DNA of 64,000 nucleotides from Mycogone perniciosa (lineage: Eukaryota; Ascomycota; Sordariomycetes; Hypocreales; Hypocreaceae): positions 1 through 64,000 of the forward strand of contig JAOALB010000216.1 in assembly GCA_025331125.1 (NCBI GenBank), in the 5' to 3' direction. The translations under genes and the position numbers were made by a program. This document shows positions 38,409-48,790 of this stretch, piece after piece. Below the pieces are notes generated by a model. That model searched no databases and was not told where the DNA came from. It worked only from the letters and a program-made list of their open reading frames with translations. How positions within the stretch are numbered: position 1 is the stretch's first letter; the number at the start of each line of letters is the position of its first letter.

Positions 38409-38784
38409 ATATAATAATTTAAAGTAACTTTTAAAAGATTTATTAAAGTTTATAGGTTTATATTAATAAAAAAGTTTAAAATATATATTTAATAAAATAA
38501 TATAATTATTAATTACTATTTAAATAACTATATTAAGTATATAATAAATTAATTTTATATATATAGAAGAAATTTATATATAATTATTAATATATAAATA
38601 AATATTACTATAATTACTATAATTACTATAATAATATAGAAATTAAATAAATAATTATATTTTTAAGTAGTAAATATTTAAGTAATTACTTTTAGTATAG
38701 TAATTCCTTTTAATAATTAATTAAAGTAACCAATATTTTCTTATATCTTTATAACCTAGTCTTTTATATAGCTAGGGTATAATA
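38409..38784 (-). repeat. Solo or truncated LTR related to retroelement 1
   Basis: It matches 18897-19277 and 23731-24142, ending CTAGGGTATAATA. It lies head-to-head with the inverted copy at 38997. Confidence 0.6.
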
Positions 38785-38972
38785 TTTACCTATAACTTTA
38801 TAGTTACTAAACTATATATAATATATATAAAAGTATATCTTTCCCTTTTTATCCCTTTCCTTCCCCTTTTATTAACATTCCATTTATTTTACCTTATTAT
38901 ATATTAGTATATAAATAACTATTAATTACTTTTAAGCTCATGGTTCCTGCCCTTAATACTAGTCGTTACACC

Positions 38973-38999
38973 TATATATATATATATATATATATATTA
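38973..38999. repeat. (TA)n microsatellite
   Basis: A 27-base alternating TA run directly precedes the plus-strand LTR start. Confidence 0.9.
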
Positions 39000-39407
39000 T
39001 CACGACCTAACTATATTGAAAACTAGGTTATAGGGATATAGGAGAATATTGGTTATATAAACTAATTATTAAAAAGTAATTACTGCATTAAAAGTAATTA
39101 TTTAAATACTTACTATATTAAAATATATAATTATTTATTAAATTACTGTCTTATTATAGTGATTATAGTAATATTGACTAGAATATTAATAAATATTTAT
39201 AAATTTCCTTTATATAAATATAATAAGTTTATTATTTATTTAATATAGTTATTTAAATAATTATTAATAATTATATATATTAAAACTGACCATTTTATAG
39301 AATTATCACTATATTACTTTATTTAATATTTATCTTTAACTTTTCTATTAATATAAACCTATAACCTTTAATTTATGTTTTAAATATTTACCTAGATTAT
39401 TATATAT
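38997..39407 (+). repeat. LTR related to retroelement 1, inverted copy
   Basis: It begins TATCACGACCTAAC, the least mutated start among the AT-block copies, and continues to ACCTAGATTATTATAT. It is the reverse complement of the copies at 18.9, 23.7 and 38.4 kb. Confidence 0.6.
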
Positions 39408-39879
39408 TAATAACTTTAAGTTCAGAGGCTATTAAGAATTTAAATAATATTATAAATATATTTATTATAGTATCCTCTTTTAATGATCTTAATACTTTAC
39501 CCTTTATTTTACTTTTGTATTAAAAGTAAAATTATAATAAAGATAATAAAATAAAACAATTATATATTTATATAGAAAAAGCCTTTTAATATATAAAAGC
39601 TTATTATATAAAATAAAAATAATACAATTAATATTTAATTATTAAAAATATTAAAGTTTTAATAAATAATTTATTAATAATAAATAACTATTATAAGTTT
39701 ATAGAATTAGGCTTTATTGACTTTAAACTTTATAATAAACCTTAAAGGGAATTAACTTTTAAAGGACTTAAAAGAGTTATTTAAAATATAGCCCTTTAAG
39801 CCTTTTAATAAAAATAATATAATACTTTAATTATTTTTTATTTGATTGTATAGTTACTTTATTTACTTTTTAATTAGCT

Positions 39880-40140
39880 TTAATATAAAAATTAATAAAA
39901 TCTTTTTAACTATTAAATAATTTAAAGGTAATACTTGAAAGAAGTTTAAACTTACTTAAAGGGATTTCTTTAATAATAAAAGTAAAGCTAATAAATAAAT
40001 TTAGTTTATATTTACTAGCTATAAGTAATTTAAAGAAAGATTGAAGAATATTTTAAATAATATTAATAAACAATATATTATAAAAAATAAATTTATAAAC
40101 TTAATTTAAAGTGAAAAGACTATTAATAATATAGTATTTA
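39880..40140 (+). pseudogene. Possible gag relic
   Basis: Downstream of the plus-strand LTR, a stop-riddled frame reads KFKGNT, KKFKLT..RDFFNNKSKANK and KERLKNILNNINK. This resembles the FxGNPxxFxxWxxxxxxYF region of LTR-retroelement gag proteins. Only the pattern supports it; heavy RIP prevents certainty. Confidence 0.3.
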
Positions 40141-41270
40141 ATTAAACTATATATTATAATAATAGCTGCTTTATTTAGAAATTTGATAAAGATAAAACTA
40201 AATAGTATTTGTAATAAATTACTGGGGATATTAATTAAAATTTAAATCTTTAACTTTTAAAAGTATTTTTAAAAGAATAAAATATATAAATATTTGCTAT
40301 ACCTAAATAACTTAATAACATAAAATTTAAACTTTAATTATATAAAGTTAAATAAGAATATTAATATTTTAAATAAATAAATAGTCGCTATAATTAACTA
40401 TTAATAATGTAATTAAATTACTATGAGTAATAAAAAAAAACCTAATAGCAGTAATTTTAATAATAAAAATAAAAATAACTTTTTATAATATAGACTATTA
40501 TTAAATAATACTTTATTTTTGAAATTAAAGAAATATTATTTATAAATAGTAACTTTAAAGGTAACTTAAATAAATACTATTTAAATTTAATTAAAAGAGT
40601 TACTATAAATAACCTTACTTATAAAGAGTATTATACTATGTTTTGAGTTATTTATATTATATATAAATATATAGTATATTTTTAAATGAAAGTAAAATAT
40701 AATATGTTTTTGATTAAAATTTGATTTTACTTTATAAAATAAATATATTAGTATAATACTTTTAGAAAAGTAAATTATAATTATATAGGATTAAAACTTT
40801 AAAATTATTATTATTAAATTAAAGAATAAAACTTTAAAAAATACTTTTAATAATAAAGATTTAAAGGATATAAAGCTAAAAGATATTATATTTACTATTA
40901 AAGGAAATTAATAAAATAGTATTTCTGCTATAATAAAAGCTTTAAGTATTATTAATAATATTATTTAAAGTATAATAATTTAAAGTATATTATATATAAG
41001 TAAAATAGATTATAGGATTAATATTTATAATAATGTAATAATATATTATATTTATTATTAAACTATATATATTCTTAAAAAGATAAATATATTATTTATT
41101 TATAAAAAGAATTTTAAAAGTAATACATATAAAAGTATATAAAGTATAAATTTACTTTAAGAAATAAAAAGATTAATTAAATTATAAAAGAGTTATATTA
41201 AAACTAATTTAATTTTATTATTTATAAAAGAACTGCTTATAATAAAAAGAAATATTTACTACCTTAAATA

Positions 41271-41894
41271 ATAAAACGGCAACTCTACTGCCTATTCTAG
41301 TAGTTTCTGCTGTTTAAAGTAGTGGTTGTTTTGCTAGGAATCTAGCGCTGCTTTAAGGCTAGCAATTAGTCCTGTCAGCCTAATTACCCCCTCCTATACC
41401 GCTATATACCTAACAGGTACTATATTCACACCCTACTACCTCGGCTAACATAAAGATACAGCTTAAATATATACGTATCTGGAAACCTCTTTTCGCTACC
41501 CCTAGCAACAAGGGGCTATAAACTACCAGAAATAGCAGCATTATGCAGGTTATACTTAAAGGTCGCTCGCTCCGCCTTAAACTTATTTATCCTTTTATTT
41601 TAATTTGTATTTTCTCCCACTGCTATGCCTACTTACAGAGTGTATTATCCTTTTCTATAAATATAAAAAGATTTTAACTATAGCGCACTAAAAGCGCTGT
41701 TTCGATAATATATATAATTTAGATATATTATATTTTCCTAAAGAGGAAGATAATAATAATATTTTTAGCTAAAGCTAGGCTAATATTTTAGGCCTAGAAA
41801 TAGAGGCAATAGACGTTAAGCACCTATACTTTAATAGCAGAGACAGTAATATCGATATTAATATTAAAAGTTAAGGCCAGCTCTTTAGCGGTAA
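41271..41894. other. Transition zone of intermediate composition
   Basis: G+C rises noticeably here (for example CTAGCAACAAGGGGC and GGTCGCTCGCTCCGCC) without a recognisable gene. It may hold the 5' region and N terminus of the DUF3435 relic that follows. Confidence 0.4.
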
Positions 41895-44730
41895 TATTTA
41901 TCTACCTGTATATTACCGGCAGGCAATTAAAGAGTTTAATAAAAATATTTATAAAATACAGAATTACAGTAACAGCAGTTTATAGCTCTTAAATATATAT
42001 AAAAAGCAATAGCGCTAGTATATAGCCTATTATATAGTTTCCTTTTTCTTTCTTAGTTGTTAATATATATATCTCTTTAAGCTTTAAGTACTATAATATT
42101 TTAAAGCGTAACCTTTAAAAATACTTTAAGTTTATCTTTAAGTCTAGCTTTTTAATACTGCTATATAACTTTTTTAACTAGTTATTAAATTAAAAGGTTA
42201 ATAAAGATAGTAGAAAGAAGTAAGGAATTAAAAAGAGTAACTTTTTAAGTATATATTAAAAGGTCTTTAGGCTTATCTTTGAGAAGGCTATAAAGGAAAA
42301 ACTTAACTTAACGATAACTTAGCGTATATATAAAGTATAACTAGTCCCGACTATTATTAAAGTATAAGGCTAACTATAAAGGTACTTTGAGACCTAGCTA
42401 AAAGATATAGGTTAAGCGACTAGAAGTGAGCGAATCGTTATATAATAATTAAAAACCTAAAAAAGTAAATCGAAATAATAATTAGCATAACAGAAAAGTC
42501 CTTTAAACTTAAAAAACTTTAAATTCTTATAGTTCTCTTTTTACTGCTGCTTGCTTTAGCAAAAGCTTATCCTATATTTATCTTATATATCCAATTTAAA
42601 GATATTTAACTTTTATTAGTAAAAGATTTAAAGGGTAGACTTTATAAAATCTTAATTCAGTTTACTTTAGCCTTTATAAAGATATATTTTAGAGTTAAAG
42701 ATATATATATATATTAGGGTATTTATAGTTAATTTAATAGCGTTAATATTATATTAAGAAAACTTTTATACTTTTTAAAACTCTAGTTAACCTATCTCTA
42801 CTATTTAACTTATATATTTTTTTATTAAGTGTTTTATTTTACTACTATATATTTTAAGCGCTAAGTTTTATTTTACTTAAATACCTAGCTAACTTTAATA
42901 TTTACATAAAGGAGTTAAAGTTGCTATTGCTATTTAAGGATAATTTAAACTATATATATATATTCTATTAGGCTATTTAGATATTTACTGGATATAAGCT
43001 ATCTTAAAACCAGCCTATTTCCTACTAAATAATTATATAGTGGATTAAAAGGATTAGCGAAATTTTAGGATTGAAGTATATTAAAACAACAAGGTTATAC
43101 TGAACCTCATTTATGTATACAGCTTCTAGGAAGCTGTATACAACGCAGCAATAAGGAAACGACTGAGAGTTTAATTGGGTTAATAATGGATAAACAATTG
43201 AATTGTAACTAATCTAATAGCTGAAAAGCTATAGAATATCTAGTGTATATGCGGCCAGTGTAGAAGTGATTGTATAAACAATAGCTTTGTCTTCTATAAT
43301 AGTCCTCTAACTAAATAATAAGAATGCAGCAGCAGAATTGGGTTTGTGGCCTTATTCCTATTTTCCGCAAAATTTATTTATATAGGAAATCGTCCAAATC
43401 GACTCACGGCCATACAAACAGGAAACCATTTCAGTCAGATTTTTCACAATAGCCATTATGCCTATTGTATTAAGTCTAGGGTAGGCGGGGTAGCTGGTCC
43501 TAGCTTAATTGTTATCGTTGAAGATAACAGAAATTTCCTGACTTATACCGAAGTTCCTCCAGAGCTCGGTCCTAGCGTCGGGCCTAATTCCGGGTCTAGC
43601 CAGGATAGGAAGGTTACCCAAATACACTAAAATCCTTGCTTTTTAGCCCTCCTTTTTAACAAAGTACTTTACTATTCTGTATAACCTGCGCTATAATGCG
43701 GCCAATAAGTTTAATTAAAGTAGTTTATTTAGTTTATCCTTTTTATTTAGTCTTTTTGCTTACTTTAAATCTAGCTAATATTAGCAAGTCACTAAAAATT
43801 TTTATACTAGATTACATTAACTTAAATCCCTTTTAAAGGCATTATCTAAAATGCAAGGTTTATATAGATATATAGGCTATTATTTAACGATAAAAACTGC
43901 AGCAGGTATTAATTAGGCAGGCTTACAGTATTAGCTATTTGAAAAGTAAATAGCAGCCTATAGGCTTTATAGCCGAGTAAGTAGTATCTATTAATACTAA
44001 TCCTTTAATTAAGCGATGAAAGCGAGACCTTTAAAGCTTTCCTTAAATGTCAGAGAAATATATTAACGCTTGCTGCGAACTAAGAAATTAAAAGTAGAGG
44101 TTAAAGAGGGTATTAATACAGGAGATTTAAAAAAAATAAACCTTTAAGCAGGCAGTTAAAGATATTAAGCAATAATTGCAAAGGATAAAATTTACTAAGC
44201 AGGCAGCTATAAATATAACCTATAGCCTTTAATGGCCAGCTTAAATACAGCTTATTAAAGCACTTATAGCCCTACTTAGCAATATATTAATAGGCTAGTA
44301 TTGGCAGAGATATAAGGCTATTAACTCTATTACTATATACTGCTTAGTTAAGGAAAGGGGGATTACCTATTACCTAAAATCCTTATTGACTAGGTTAAGC
44401 AAGTATCCCCCTATTAATAAGCCTTTACTTAACAGCCCTCTATATCCAGTATTAATCTTTATTTTTATTAAAATAAAGAAAGAAAGACTAAAAATATACT
44501 TTATATATATTAATAAGGCATTTACTTTAATACCTGATAATAAAGCTGCTAGGGATTTTATCTGTAAGTTTTATACTTTAAGGGATTTATTTAAGCACTT
44601 TTAATATAAATATTTATTTAATTTACAGGATAGCGATAAGATTAATTGTTAGGTTTATAACTTGCGCCTTAACAATAAAAGACACTTTTAGAACTATGCC
44701 CTCTAAGTGTACAGAACTGTGACTTAAGCT
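41895..44730 (+). pseudogene. RIP-decayed DUF3435 protein (Starship captain-type tyrosine recombinase domain)
   Basis: Co-linear DUF3435 landmarks are readable through the stops. At about 41900 YYRQAIKEFNKNIYKIQNYS is N-terminal. At 42611-42716 LLLVKDLKGRLYKILIQFT and IKIYFRVKDI correspond to the LLRDPxG...LIEFTFEFTK..LGxKD block. At about 43030-43090 SYxIIIQWIKRISEILGLK is seen, then LYNLRYNAANKFN (43672-43725), the recombinase arginine box. At 44310-44370 WQRYKAINSITIYCLVKE is seen. At 44480-44730 the C-terminal zinc-like region has H and C at family positions and HFQNYA (family HFxNHA). Stops are TAA/TAG. An insertion of about 580 bp splits the catalytic part. DUF3435 is the domain of Starship captains, but non-captain members also exist. 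It cannot be functional. Confidence 0.75.
43096..43680. mobile_element. Insertion of about 580 bp in the DUF3435 relic
   Basis: It interrupts the reading between LKYIKTT and LYNLRYN of the relic. Its composition is closer to normal than its host. The ends show short inverted similarity: TACTGAA at about 43101 and TTCTGTA at about 43679, giving GGTTATAC/GTATAACC together with flanking bases, with TA or TATA as the possible target duplication. It contains a 94-codon frame (43346-43630) of no recognised family. It is probably a small non-autonomous DNA transposon. Confidence 0.5.
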
Positions 44731-44974
44731 ATATAATCTTACTATACAGAAATATCTATACCTTCAAATTTATATAGATCTTCCTCAGCAGGATTATTCG
44801 CTCTCTTAAAAGTTAATCTATCCCAATTTTTATTTTATTAGTTTAGATAAAGCTTTATTTCTTTAAAGCCTTACTACAGTTTCTCATTATTTAATTTGGC
44901 TGTATGTACAGAGTATAGATAAATAGAATCTAGAATTGGAGCTGGTACTACCTTCGGCCAAGTAAGCAGCTATC

Positions 44975-45185
44975 TATTGGATAACGTCGGTCTAGTTGTT
45001 GGAAATAAGCAAAAATGTGTATGCAAGGGAACCTGTGATCTGACGTGAGGTGAAACAGAACGCGCGGCGTTCTGTTTCTATAATAAAATGGCTGGAAGAG
45101 AATCGAATGAGGACGGAAGAAGGACAGAGCAATTAAGCACAATCCTGGGCCCCCAATCTTCTGCAAAGTGATCAAGCTGACTACA
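44975..45185. repeat. Dispersed 210 bp repeat, copy 1
   Basis: It is nearly identical to 55031-55245. It starts TATTGGATAACGTCGG (TGTCGGATAACGTCGG in copy 2) and ends near a TGACTACA. It contains a perfect inverted repeat, AAACAGAACGC (45053-45063), 3 nt, GCGTTCTGTTT (45067-45077). Size and TGT start suggest a solo LTR; a SINE-like element is also possible. No convincing target duplication is seen. Confidence 0.75.
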
Positions 45186-45448
45186 TAACTGAGTTTTCCA
45201 ACACTATGTCTCTTGTAAAGACTCTTTCCACTAATTTAGATGTCGTATTCCTTGAATGTCGGATTTTTTCCTTTTATCGGAGATAGAAGCGTTGTGCTGA
45301 TCAGTGCAATATAATTCTCAATAATACAATAAGCTTCCGCTATGCGAGGTCGATATGCCAAAGATAATTCACAGGCTACGCCTTGACCTAATATACAAGT
45401 CTTTTTAGGGAGGGGAATCTTGCGGGTTTATCGGAATAAGTTGCTCTA

Positions 45449-45874
45449 TTTCCGCTAGCGGAAAGCGCTTAGGCCGCTTAACAGTATATACAGTTGCTGT
45501 TATACTGTATTCTGCCGGCAGTAAACACTCCTCTATCTTGCGAATCTAGCTTTTTATTTCTGTCACGGCATTCTGCCGACAGCTCTTTCTGTCTCGGTGA
45601 ATTAAAATACCCCTAGTTGCTTTAGTGCTGTTAGGACTCTCCTTAACTGGAGAGAGCCATTGATCAACTTAAAGGGAGTTTTTATATAAAGCAGTGGTAA
45701 AGAGTGAGACTATGAATTATAAAGGGGTTATACACATTGCTGATGTAGGCACACGCATAGCACGTGAATCATTTTTCTGCTGGCAAAACTATGAACGATA
45801 TAATATCCTCCCCGGACATACTGCCTTTTTCTACCGGCAGTATTTTCTGCTATCAGAATTCTGCCGGCAGAATT
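45449..45874. repeat. Palindrome-rich patch with recurrent CTGCCGGCAG
   Basis: It has a perfect 16 bp palindrome TTTCCGCTAGCGGAAA at 45449-45464 and a perfect 18 bp palindrome AATTCTGCCGGCAGAATT at 45857-45874. TTCTGCCGGCAG recurs at 45510, a mutated TTCTGCCGACAG near 45572, and CTACCGGCAG near 45832. A 78-codon frame (45694-45930) runs through it but is unsupported. Confidence 0.6.
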
Positions 45875-47133
45875 TCGACCAGCTTAATAAACTATTTGCC
45901 TGTCAGGGGTATCTACCTGCAATAGGTTAATTCACGATGAGCCTGTTAGTCCTGAAAGACGAGTGAAATAATTAGGTTTATTAAAGCTCTGAAACTTCAA
46001 ATAGGAACTGTCAGCAATGTACAAGTTATTCTGTCTTCGCTCGCTTGCCCTTGAACTTAATTGCAACACGTATTCTGAAATCGGGTGATAAGCCTAATAC
46101 AAGCAAGGACTTTACAATGTGCTAAGATTCCTTGACGCCTCAATCAGGTGGGATAACCAACCTCACAAGACCTTCTGCAGCGCGTGCTTGAGAAAGTATA
46201 TGACGCAATACGGAAAAACGTCTTAAAATAATTTTAAGAGGTGCCTAGGGGCTATATGAGTATTGCTCCTAAAAATAGACAATTCACGGAGTAGAGCAGG
46301 CGCTATTGCGATGCGTGTGAATTGTATTATTGGCGCGACTGTACTCCGTAAAGCCGCCTGTGATGCAGATTTTTACCCCACTACGACACGCGTCGCTCCT
46401 TGGTCGGCCTCGTACCACAAAGAGGGATTGTAATGAAAGTCGTTCACTGGCGTTTATAGGATGGTTGACGGATCTGTTAAAGCCATAAGCGACTACAGAA
46501 TAATTAGGCTGCTCTATAAGACGTTCAGACAGCGCACCGCAATAAGAACATATAAGGAAGAAGCGAGTCGGGTTAGTAATAAGGATCAAGTCAGGTCGCG
46601 CCCAGATAGCCTAGTGGGCCATAGCAGTATATCAAACCCAGAGAAAGGATCGGTCCTGCTCGTAACCGGGTTTCACAAGTTGTTGGCTAATTGCTTTAAG
46701 GAGTTGGTATACTGGCTTAAGAGGACGGAAGCGCATATTGATCAGTTAATAGATTAGGAACCCAGATCCAGGCTCGCACCCCGGGCGGTCTCGCTACGAG
46801 ATCGTGATGTCGTCGCTAGATATGCTGAATGAGACTGGCTTAAGGTGTAAACCTTTAGAACGCGACTACAACGCACGTGTAAAGACTATAAAGCGCGCGA
46901 AGACGATTGTGGCACCGCTGAGGGGGAGCTGCTTTTGCTTAGGATTATGTCTCAAGCTGAATGAGGGACTTCTTCTGTCCCCGTATTAATTGGCTTCCTT
47001 CCCTGCTATTTATACACGAACGGGGACTACATCAGTAATCCTTCGACCAGCATTTAACTGTGAAAGCCGATTACCCTGTATTCTCGATAAAATCTTCTGA
47101 TATTATTTGACAAATATTGTTCTTATAATCACA
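45875..47133. other. Gene-free stretch with structured motifs
   Basis: No gene is supported. Frames at 46461-46757 and 46804-46989 are open but unrecognised. A possible RNA-like hairpin lies at 45930-45970 (TTCAC/GTGAA stem around GATGAGCCTGTTAGTCCTGA). A CTTAAAATAATTTTAAG hairpin is near 46225. Recurrent TACTCCGTA copies are at about 46290 and 46341. Confidence 0.35.
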
Positions 47134-47698
47134 TCACACGAAAATTTGTCGAAGCAAATATCTCAATAATGGATTTTCTTTCGCCTCTTTCTTTGGGAAT
47201 ATTTTTCCACTTTCTAAAGTATACTCGCGGAGTTGTCTCTGATTTTGAAACGTCACAACCGGGGTTCCAGTCCGTTCTGAGTCAATAAAGTCCATGATAT
47301 TAACATGAAACTCCCGAATCGCCTAATTTGAATCATCAGTAGCGTGTTATTTCCGTTTCCAGCTAGTGGCAGCCATACTTTCTTGCAGGATGTTATGTTT
47401 CCCGGTATAGGATAGATACCGAGCTTCTCAGAAAGACGCTGTAGAGAATCGAGCTTGTTTTCATCCGAACCATACAGTTGACTGAATTCTTGCACTATAG
47501 CCTCCCGAAGCGGCTTTTGGCTGCCTTTTCTTTCTTGCTGTTCGTCTTCCACCGAAGAACTTGTATCATTCGACGATACTCGGCCCATGCTTCGTTGTGT
47601 GGATTGTGATCAAACTGTGGATAATTGGCAAAAAGCCCTTCAATAGTGACTGAGGACTCGACCGAGTCATTGTTTGCCAGTGCTTTCTTCTTCGTCAT
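47134..47698 (-). pseudogene. Small fungal accessory-family gene, one-base frameshift
   Basis: Exons are 47698-47379 and 47322-47134 with a GT-AG intron. The order of recognisable blocks is EGLFANYPQFDHNPHNEAW, then SRF with REAIVQEFSQLYGSDENKL after a frame change, then LGIYPIPGNITSCKKAIREF, VNIMDFIDSE, LREYTLESGKIFPKK and a short C terminus. Coding length is 509 nt, one short of 510. The break lies near the CTTCGGGAGG at about 47506-47515, so a single base is missing there. The same architecture recurs in multicopy proteins of filamentous ascomycetes near repeat-rich loci, as I recall it. Function is unknown. A sequencing error would also explain the frameshift. Confidence 0.6.
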
Positions 47699-48419
47699 TC
47701 TTTCCAAAGTTGAAATATCGCTTTAGCAAGGGAAAAGAATTAGGATGGCAGATCAAATGTTCATAATGTGTACATGAAGCATGGCTTAACCGTTAGTAAC
47801 TTCTCGTTCGTGCCTAACTAAGGGACAGAAGACCTTGGTTGGGCCCCAAGAGGGTTGCCTACGGTTAGGGTGCCTTGTATCGCCTGTTATACAGGGCATT
47901 AAACTCCAACTCGCCAATCAAAGGCGCCCATACATGTACAAGCGAACGATCTGCATGAAACAGACATACGAGGCTTCGTGAGGCATGTGTTTTCTCGTTT
48001 CCTCCCCTCAAATTACGTCGAAGATGCAACGTTACAAGGCATATGTGTATCACCTCGGCCTTGTGTTCATGGCAAGCGTCGGCTTAAGCCAGCGGATCAG
48101 ATGTAATCGGATATCCTTTCTCAACATGTACGGGGCATGACCCTACCTTTGACATTTCACGTGAGGCTATTTTTGAAGCTTTTCGCTATACTCTGTATTC
48201 GTGGTACCAACGCCAATTGATAAGATTACACCCTCCATTACTAACACCCGGCGGCTAAGCCGAAAGGGCGGTATCCTTCTTCTGTCTATCATTTTTTGTG
48301 TCTTTCTATGTGTTCTTGTGGTTTGGTAGTGTTTCATTAGCAAGCCAGCGTGGAGGCGATTCTACAAGTGTTCAGTATCTTATCTTCGGCGACCAAAGCG
48401 GTTCCTGCCGTTCATATGA
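47699..48419. other. Gene-free spacer
   Basis: No coding is supported. The part adjoining 47698 would be the promoter of the small accessory gene. Confidence 0.35.
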
Positions 48420-48790
48420 TGAGTGTGGGTTGGGTCGACTGTAAAGTGGGTTAGTGGGTTAGAGGTGCGGGTTCATTCATCCCCCGCAGTTAATTTGCAT
48501 CTAGTCAGCCGGTGGCCATTGCGAACCGGATTGTCGCTCGCACTGCTTCTAGGTTTAGCATCCATTTATCGTTATCTGACGGCGATTTTCCTCCCAAGCA
48601 GAAGGAGATGTTTCCTCTCTGCGTTTCCGTGCATTGGAGAATCTCTGTTAGGTGTATTGTCCACTTTCTGCATCGAAATAGGAAGTGATCAACAGTCTCT
48701 CTTTCATGTCCGCGTTCACACTGATCTGGAGGTGCTGCGTTGATTCGAGAAAGGTAGGCGTTCAATCTTGCCATGCCTGTCCTGAGTTGG
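48420..48790 (-). pseudogene. LINE 3' end fragment (zinc-knuckle tail)
   Basis: The minus frame reads ARLNAYLSRINAAPPDQCER, GHERETVDHFLFRCRKW and a short tail. This is the Cys/His C-terminal knuckle found after the RNase H domain of Tad-like fungal LINEs. It is only the last part of ORF2; the RNase H portion of such an element occurs separately at 53.5-54.3 kb on the same strand. 5' truncation is typical for LINEs. Confidence 0.65.

Larger units (their letters stand above)
17985..41270. other. Continuous AT-rich, RIP-decayed block without genes
   Basis: Composition changes abruptly near 17985-18060 and stays extremely AT-rich, with TA and TTTA-rich texture, for about 23 kb. The row 35821-35880 has 5 G/C in 60 bases by count. 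No open gene is present. Everything readable is LTR retroelement sequence with stops and G/C-to-A/T changes, the pattern of repeat-induced point mutation. The right border is gradual (41.3-44.7 kb). Such blocks in Pezizomycotina are either RIP heterochromatin or regional centromeres; sequence alone does not decide. Confidence 0.85.

Noticed and set aside
18000..41000. CRISPR array or satellite in the AT block
   Set aside because: No regular short spacers were seen. Only retroelement-scale repeats and one 760 bp unit were found.
41271..41600. rRNA or tRNA gene in the G+C rise at 41.3-41.6 kb
   Set aside because: No cloverleaf with A and B boxes and no rRNA-like conserved core could be found by eye.
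43346..43630. 94-codon open frame in the 43 kb insertion as a gene
   Set aside because: It has no recognisable family and no partner exons, and lies inside a likely non-autonomous insertion.
45694..45930. 78-codon open frame across the palindrome patch
   Set aside because: It is explained by the palindromic repeats. The protein is low in family character and starts at no supported promoter.
46284..46757. Overlapping open frames on both strands, 98-101 codons
   Set aside because: Neither strand has family features; two overlapping frames of equal length are typical of chance.
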